Part shown: piece by piece, positions 59,634-64,000 of the stretch
Layout of the letters: the number at the start of each line of letters is the position of its first letter
Position numbering within the stretch: position 1 is the first letter of the stretch
Source: Acidobacteriaceae bacterium TAA 166
GTDB lineage: Bacteria; Acidobacteriota; Terriglobia; Terriglobales; Acidobacteriaceae
Reading direction: 5' to 3'
DNA length: 64,000 bases
Assembly: GCA_000421065.1 (NCBI GenBank)
Contig: ATWD01000001.1
Coordinates: 2,534,001-2,598,000, forward strand
The notes under the pieces: model-generated
Seen by the model: the letters and a program-made list of their open reading frames with translations, nothing else
Database searches by the model: none
What the model was told of the DNA's origin: nothing
Position numbers and translations under genes: made by a program

Positions 59634-60542
59634 GTGATCAATGTAGAGGAACTCTTTAAAAAGGGCTTGTCTCGCCGTGGCTTTTTAAGCGTCGCCAGCA
59701 CCAGTGCCGGAGCGGCAGCAGCGCTGACACTGGTTGAAGGATGCGGCGACAATCACTCCTCGATCCCCACCCCACCTCCCCTTCCCCCGGCCAACGCCGT
59801 CACCGACACCGACATCCTCAACTTCGCCCTTAACCTTGAATACCTTGAGGCCGAGTTCTATCTCCGTGCCGCCACCGGCTCCGGCCTCACCGACGCCGAC
59901 ATCGGCGGCTCGGCAGGCACTGTCACCGGCGGCGCTCAGGTTCCCTTCAAGACGCAGGCCCTGCAGCAGTACGCCATGGAGATCGCCAACGACGAACTGG
60001 CACACGTTCGCTTCCTGCGCAAGGCCCTGGGCTCGGCGGCTGTCAGCCGTCCCGCTATCGACCTCACCAACAGCTTCAATGTAGCGGCCATGGCCGCAGG
60101 CATCGGTCCCGCCTTCAATCCCTTCGCCGACGAGAACAGCTTCGTCGTGGGAGCCTTCGTCTTCGAGGATGTCGGCGTCACCGCCTACCATGGCGCCGCG
60201 GGACTCCTGAGCAGCAAGACGAATCTCGCCGCCGCTGCAGGTATCCTCGCCACTGAGGCCTACCACGCCGGCCAGATCCGAACTCTGCTGACGCAGCTCG
60301 ACGTGCCTTACATTACTTACGCCAACCAGATCTCCGCCCTGCGCGCCAAGGCTGGTGGCGGAGCCGAGACCACTCTCTCGGGAGGCGCCATCGTGGCCGC
60401 CGACAGCAATTCCATCTCGTACGATCGCACCACCGACCAGGTCCTGCACATCGTCTACCTCAATGCGAACGCAGGTGTCGTGAAGACGGGCGGCTTCTTC
60501 CCCAATGGCATGAACGGGACTATCACTGCAACCGCTTCCTAG
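59634..60542 (+). CDS. Tat-exported ferritin-like domain protein (paralogue 1)
   Basis: The 302-aa protein starts with GTG 59634, with GAGGAG about 9 nt upstream, and a twin-arginine signal (LSRRGFLSVASTSAGAAAALTL). A Cys (VEGCGD) follows. The rest is a four-helix ferritin-like bundle: DTDILNFALNLEYLEAEFYL, NDELAHVRFLRKALG and ILATEAYHAGQIR, with Glu/His residues placed as in ferritin-like Pfam family proteins. The substrate is unknown; such proteins often protect against peroxide or store metal. It forms a pair with the next gene, 9 nt downstream. Confidence 0.85.
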   Translation: MINVEELFKKGLSRRGFLSVASTSAGAAAALTLVEGCGDNHSSIPTPPPLPPANAVTDTDILNFALNLEYLEAEFYLRAATGSGLTDADIGGSAGTVTGGAQVPFKTQALQQYAMEIANDELAHVRFLRKALGSAAVSRPAIDLTNSFNVAAMAAGIGPAFNPFADENSFVVGAFVFEDVGVTAYHGAAGLLSSKTNLAAAAGILATEAYHAGQIRTLLTQLDVPYITYANQISALRAKAGGGAETTLSGGAIVAADSNSISYDRTTDQVLHIVYLNANAGVVKTGGFFPNGMNGTITATAS

Positions 60543-60551
60543 GAGACCACG

Positions 60552-61463
60552 ATGACTCACGTAGAAGAAAACGCCTGCAACGCGATCGACGGCGAGAAAA
60601 AGAGCTCCTCGCGGCGCTCCGCCCTCCTAATGGGAGGCGCGGCCCTCGCCGGACTCGCCCTTGGACGCTCCGCCTTCGCGCAGACCGCCGCCGCCCCCAC
60701 TGATGCCGACATCCTTAACTTCGCCCTTAACCTCGAATATCTCGAAGCGCAGTTCTACACCATCGCCACCACCGGCATGACGCTCGATCAGGCTGGAATC
60801 TCCACCAAGGGCGGCGATGGCACCGCTGGCGGGGCGGTCACGGTAAAGCCCAACGCCAAGGTCCCCTTCACCACGACTCTGCGGCAGCAGTTCGCCGCCG
60901 AGGTCACCATGGACGAGCAGAATCATGTGAAGTTCCTGCAATCGCAGCTCGCAGGCTCGGCCGTGGCGCAGCCGCCCATCGATCTGATGAACAGCTTCAA
61001 CGCGCTCGCACAGGCCGCCGGACTGGGATCGAACTTCGATCCGTTCGCCAATGAAACAAACTTTCTGCTCGGTGCTTTCCTCTTCGAGGATGTGGGTGTG
61101 ACGGCTTATCAAGGGGCGGCTGGACTCATCTCCAGCAAGACCTATCTCGACAAGGCCATCGGCATCCACAACGTGGAGGCCTACCACGCAGCGTCGATCC
61201 GTACCCGCATCTTTCAGGCCGGGGGGACCGCACAGTCGGCCTCGCAAGCGATCGCGGCTACGCGAGCCAAGCTCGACGGAACCGGCACAGATGACGTGGG
61301 CGTGGGCCTCAACAGCAGCGTGGCCACCATCGTGGACAACGACGGCAACGGCATGACCTACGCCAGAACCACCTCGCAGGTCCTCAGCATCGTCTACGGC
61401 GGCGGACCCGCGGGAACCGGCGGAGCCTTCTTTCCCAAGGCGATGACCGGCAATATCAAGTAA
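60552..61463 (+). CDS. Tat-exported ferritin-like domain protein (paralogue 2)
   Basis: The 303-aa protein is a paralogue of the upstream gene, with the shared DADILNFALNLEYLEAQFY and DEQNHVKFLQ. It has its own twin-arginine signal (SSRRSALLMGGAALAGLALG) and AFLFEDVGVTAYQGAAGL. AGGAG precedes ATG 60552. The two genes are probably co-expressed; the ECF sigma gene starts 101 nt downstream. Confidence 0.85.
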   Translation: MTHVEENACNAIDGEKKSSSRRSALLMGGAALAGLALGRSAFAQTAAAPTDADILNFALNLEYLEAQFYTIATTGMTLDQAGISTKGGDGTAGGAVTVKPNAKVPFTTTLRQQFAAEVTMDEQNHVKFLQSQLAGSAVAQPPIDLMNSFNALAQAAGLGSNFDPFANETNFLLGAFLFEDVGVTAYQGAAGLISSKTYLDKAIGIHNVEAYHAASIRTRIFQAGGTAQSASQAIAATRAKLDGTGTDDVGVGLNSSVATIVDNDGNGMTYARTTSQVLSIVYGGGPAGTGGAFFPKAMTGNIK

Positions 61464-61564
61464 AGAAACACTCCCACGCGGCCGGAGGGGGCGAAACTTC
61501 GCCTTCCTGCCGCGCCATGCTAATGCTGCATCCTAGAGATGGAACCGGGTTATATCTCCTCTTG

Positions 61565-62176
61565 ATGGCGGACCTCCCAAAGAATTCGATGGCCATGCGG
61601 CAGCGCTCCGAAGAGGACGCCCTCCGATCCCACCCCTCCGCCGCCAACGATGACGATCTGCTGATGCAGCGTATCCGGGAGCGCGATCAGAGAGCGATGG
61701 CAAGTCTGTTCGATCGCTACGGCGGCCTGGTTTATTCCATCGCCATGCGCGTACTGAAGGATCCCGGTCGCGCCGAAGACCTGTTGCAGGAGGTTTTCTT
61801 TCAGCTCTGGCGCAATCCCGACGCGTTTCTCTCGAGCCGCGGATCGCTCGGAGCCTGGCTCGTCGTCGTCGCCCGCAACCGTGCCATCGACGTTCTACGG
61901 CGCCGGAAACCGACCGAACCCATCGATACGATAGACGACTATCCTCTCTCCTCGAAGCAGAACCTGGCCTCCGAGGTGGAGCAGAATGCGATGATGCAGA
62001 AGGTGCGCTCCGCTCTTCCAGCCCTTCCGCGGGAACAGAGAAATGCGCTCGAGCTGGCCTACTTCGAAGGCCTCAGCCAAAGCGAGATCTCCGAACGCAC
62101 CGGAGACCCCTTAGGAACAGTCAAAACCAGGATTCGACTCGCTCTGGGAAGTCTACGAAAGGCATTGCAGGCATGA
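61565..62176 (+). CDS. RNA polymerase ECF sigma factor (SigK-like)
   Basis: The 203-aa sigma factor has region 2 (DQRAMASLFDRYGGLVYSIAMRVLKDPGRAEDLLQEVFFQLWR) and region 4 (LPREQRNALELAYFEGLSQSEISERTGDPLGTVKTRIRLAL). Domain 1 is short, as in ECF factors, and the linker contains the typical DVLRRRK. It should direct transcription of a regulon including possibly its own locus. ATG 61565 is a plausible start, with others at 61589 and 61595. Its stop overlaps the anti-sigma gene (ATGA), the usual arrangement for a co-regulated pair. Confidence 0.92.
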   Translation: MADLPKNSMAMRQRSEEDALRSHPSAANDDDLLMQRIRERDQRAMASLFDRYGGLVYSIAMRVLKDPGRAEDLLQEVFFQLWRNPDAFLSSRGSLGAWLVVVARNRAIDVLRRRKPTEPIDTIDDYPLSSKQNLASEVEQNAMMQKVRSALPALPREQRNALELAYFEGLSQSEISERTGDPLGTVKTRIRLALGSLRKALQA

Positions 62177-62979
62177 ACGGCGGCGCCCACATTTCGCAGG
62201 AGGATCTCGCGCTCTACACGATGAAGGCTCTTCATGGCGAAGAGCTTGCGGCTGTACGCGTCCATCTGCCCACCTGTGCCCAGTGCCGCGAAGAACTTGC
62301 TGCGATATCGAATGACCTGGTCAATCTGGCGATGAGCGCCGATCAGCTGCCTCTTCCCGTGCATGCGAAGCAGCGTCTGCTCGACAGCATCTCCAAGACT
62401 GCATCCGCGGATCGTATCGTTCCGGAGGCTCTTAGCATGATGCCCGTGGCGAAGACCTCCTCCAGAACCTCGTGGATTCCATGGACGATCGCCGCCGCGC
62501 TCGCGATCACCGCCGGAGGTTTGGAACTGCGGATCAATACCCTGCGCCAGCAGGTGCGCACCCAGTCCATGCAGCTGATGCAGGCGACCGAAGAGAACCT
62601 TCATTCGCAACGCGTCCTTAAGCTGCTGATGGCACCCTCCGCGCAACGCATCACCCTCAAGGCCGGCAAGACTCCCGCCGAGCCGATGGGTCACGCCATC
62701 TATCTCGCCGAACGCGGCGAACTGCTCTTTCAGGGCAGTAACCTCAAGCCGCTTCCCTCCGGAAAGACGTATGAGCTTTGGCTGATTCCCTCTAGTGGAG
62801 CGCCGATTCCCGCAGGCCTCTTCCATCCCGATAAGAGCGGCGATGCCAGCGTCGTGATGCCGCCCATTCCCACCGGCATCGAAGCCAAGGCCTTCGGAGT
62901 CACCATCGAGGGCGCACAGGGTTCCACCACCCCGACCGCCCCCATCGTTCTCTCCGGAGCTCCGGCCTCAGGCGAATAG
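62173..62979 (+). CDS. Anti-sigma factor, RskA family
   Basis: The 268-aa protein has an N-terminal anti-sigma/zinc-finger domain (ISQEDLALYTMKALHGEELAAVRVHLPTCAQCREEL, the HxxxCxxC pattern), a single membrane helix (WIPWTIAAALAITAGGLELR) and an extracytoplasmic RskA domain (GHAIYLAERGELLFQGSNLKPLPSGKTYELWLIP). It would hold the ECF sigma factor inactive until an envelope signal arrives. It is translationally coupled to the sigma gene. Confidence 0.92.
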   Translation: MNGGAHISQEDLALYTMKALHGEELAAVRVHLPTCAQCREELAAISNDLVNLAMSADQLPLPVHAKQRLLDSISKTASADRIVPEALSMMPVAKTSSRTSWIPWTIAAALAITAGGLELRINTLRQQVRTQSMQLMQATEENLHSQRVLKLLMAPSAQRITLKAGKTPAEPMGHAIYLAERGELLFQGSNLKPLPSGKTYELWLIPSSGAPIPAGLFHPDKSGDASVVMPPIPTGIEAKAFGVTIEGAQGSTTPTAPIVLSGAPASGE

Positions 62980-63142
62980 CGCGCAAGTAAACAAGCCTTT
63001 CCCAACATCCCGAACTGTTTTGTACCCAAAGAGTACAAATACAGACAAATAAATCCTGAACCTCGCGAGCCTCATCCATACCGAAGGCTCGAACCCCTCT
63101 CGCGAAGAACCCGAGCCTCTGGTGAAACCTGTCCGCTGCCGT

Positions 63143-63655
63143 TTACAGCTTCTTCTTCAGATCGTAAGCCATGTTCTTGTGCGCGGCGACGATGGTCTTG
63201 CCCTTCAGCACAGCAGTCTTAAACTTCGCGTCTTTGGTGTCCTTGGCCTCATCCGTGAAGAGATCCAGAGCCTTCGAGTGATCCGAGACCATCGCGTCCA
63301 TGTACTCCTTGTCGAAGTCCGCACCGGAGAGTCCGCTCAGCTTCTTGTATTCGTCCTTATGGTCGTCATCGAGGTCCGTCGGAGCCGTCAGGCCCCACGA
63401 CTCCGCGAACGGCTTCATGCTCGCCGACATCTTCTTGTGTTCGGTGACCATCTTCTGCGCGAAGGACTTCACAGCAGGATTCGCCGCCTTCTGCTCCGCC
63501 AGCTGGCTCAGCTTGATCTCGTTGACATCGGATTGGGCAGCTGTTACGAGAAATTTCTTGTCATCGTCTGTTGCAGCCTGCGCTGCATGGGGAAACAACG
63601 TCACCAGGCCAGAAAACGCTAGGCAACAAATGAGTTTTTTTGAAGTTGTCATCAT
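63143..63655 (-). CDS. DUF4142 family secreted protein
   Basis: The 170-aa protein has a signal peptide (LICCLAFSGLVTLFPHAAQAA) and a helical DUF4142 domain: DDDKKFLVTAAQSDVNEIKLSQLAEQKAANPAVKSFAQKM, DHKDEYKKLSGLSGADFDKEYMDAMVSDH and AHKNMAYDLKKK. The domain is ferritin-like in fold. Function is unknown. AAGGAG lies upstream of a double ATG (63655 or 63652). It is convergent to the sigma/anti-sigma genes; 62980-63142 shows no obvious feature. Confidence 0.88.
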   Translation of the reverse strand: MMTTSKKLICCLAFSGLVTLFPHAAQAATDDDKKFLVTAAQSDVNEIKLSQLAEQKAANPAVKSFAQKMVTEHKKMSASMKPFAESWGLTAPTDLDDDHKDEYKKLSGLSGADFDKEYMDAMVSDHSKALDLFTDEAKDTKDAKFKTAVLKGKTIVAAHKNMAYDLKKKL

Positions 63656-63788
63656 GGGCTCCTTGAGCGGCAACATGACCGCAAAAGTGCGTGCAAGTTA
63701 CGTACCGTGTGAGTCCAAACATGCGGGTTGGGTTGTCCGGTGGGACTTCGCGCGACACGCTTAGAATCGAAGCAAAGGATACAACTCG

Positions 63789-64000
63789 TGCATAGATTAG
63801 GGATTCTTCTCTCCGGACGCGGCTCCAACTTTCTCTCCATTCATCGCGCTATCGTCGATGGACGCATCCCCGACGCTGAGATCGCCGTCGTCCTCTCCAA
63901 CAAGCCCGACGCCCCCGGCCTCGAGGCCGCCCGCTCCCTCCGCCACCCCGCGCTCGCCATTCCGCAGGAGGGCAAAGGCCCCGCCGCCCGCGAGGCGCAC
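63789..64000 (+). CDS. purN: Phosphoribosylglycinamide formyltransferase, N-terminal part (runs off right edge)
   Basis: The gene starts with GTG 63789 (AAAGGA about 10 nt upstream), is open at the window end, and has 70 codons visible. The start MHRLGILLSGRGSNFLSIHRAI carries the phosphate/folate-site motif of PurN (SGRGSN). IAVVLSNKPDAPGLEAAR follows, the expected next strand. PurN formylates GAR with 10-formyltetrahydrofolate. This is the fifth purine gene of the window. Confidence 0.85.

Overview
The window looks like a chromosomal segment of an Acidobacteriota member, probably class Terriglobia (Granulicella/Edaphobacter/Terriglobus-like). This is inferred from the high GC, the style of the housekeeping proteins (RuvB N-terminus, GatCA with a DUF721 partner, Tat-exported ferritin-like pairs) and many secreted or lipoprotein genes. 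No phage, transposase, plasmid or CRISPR gene was found. Coding density is high and genes sit on both strands in short operons.

Layout. 1-7 kb: the start of an exported protein running off the left edge, a bifunctional (p)ppGpp synthetase/hydrolase, and purL-purF with a 4-nt overlap. 7-12 kb, minus strand: a secreted VOC protein followed by an in-frame coding-like tail, a DinB-like protein, purD, and a secreted WxPGYW/Pro-Gln-rich protein with a clear terminator. 12-20 kb, plus strand: aconitase behind a long leader, a DAG/sphingosine-kinase-like enzyme, an exported hydrolase, a GH28 pectinase and a CDF metal exporter. 20-31 kb: acyltransferase, transaldolase, FAH-family hydrolase, FN3 lipoprotein, DUF4126, ruvB, murQ, an LmeA-like protein, and a class A beta-lactamase translationally coupled to a zinc alcohol dehydrogenase. 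31-42 kb: exopolysaccharide functions (Wza/SLBB export protein, initiating sugar transferase, dTDP-rhamnose genes rmlB-A-D plus a gmhB-like gene overlapping in one operon, and a separate rmlC), interrupted by the DUF721-gatC-gatA operon. 42-49 kb: free-Met-sulfoxide-reductase-like protein, a cobalamin riboswitch controlling metE, a CAT-anticodon tRNA (probably tRNA-Ile2), YraN, and fabD with a glutaminyl cyclase. 49-64 kb: a sensor-like Reg_prop/Y_Y_Y/GGDEF protein, DUF4230, an epimerase, an SLT-like lipoprotein, an exported creatininase, msrB, hemL, purM, a pair of Tat-exported ferritin-like proteins next to an ECF sigma/anti-sigma pair, DUF4142, and the start of purN.

Five purine-pathway genes (purL, F, D, M, N) are spread over the window rather than in one operon. 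PurL is the small type, so PurS and PurQ must lie elsewhere.

Two features cut across the annotation. First, a family of about 200-bp imperfect palindromes with two distinguishable ends recurs in the intergenic spaces: four near-full copies, several half-elements, single arms and internally deleted forms, and no associated transposase. Second, at least nine genes lack a Shine-Dalgarno sequence and instead have a TANNNT hexamer ending 5-7 nt before the ATG, the arrangement expected of leaderless mRNAs. These two patterns, a composition break inside purL, and the nonsense-separated tail behind the VOC gene are the main points worth a second look.
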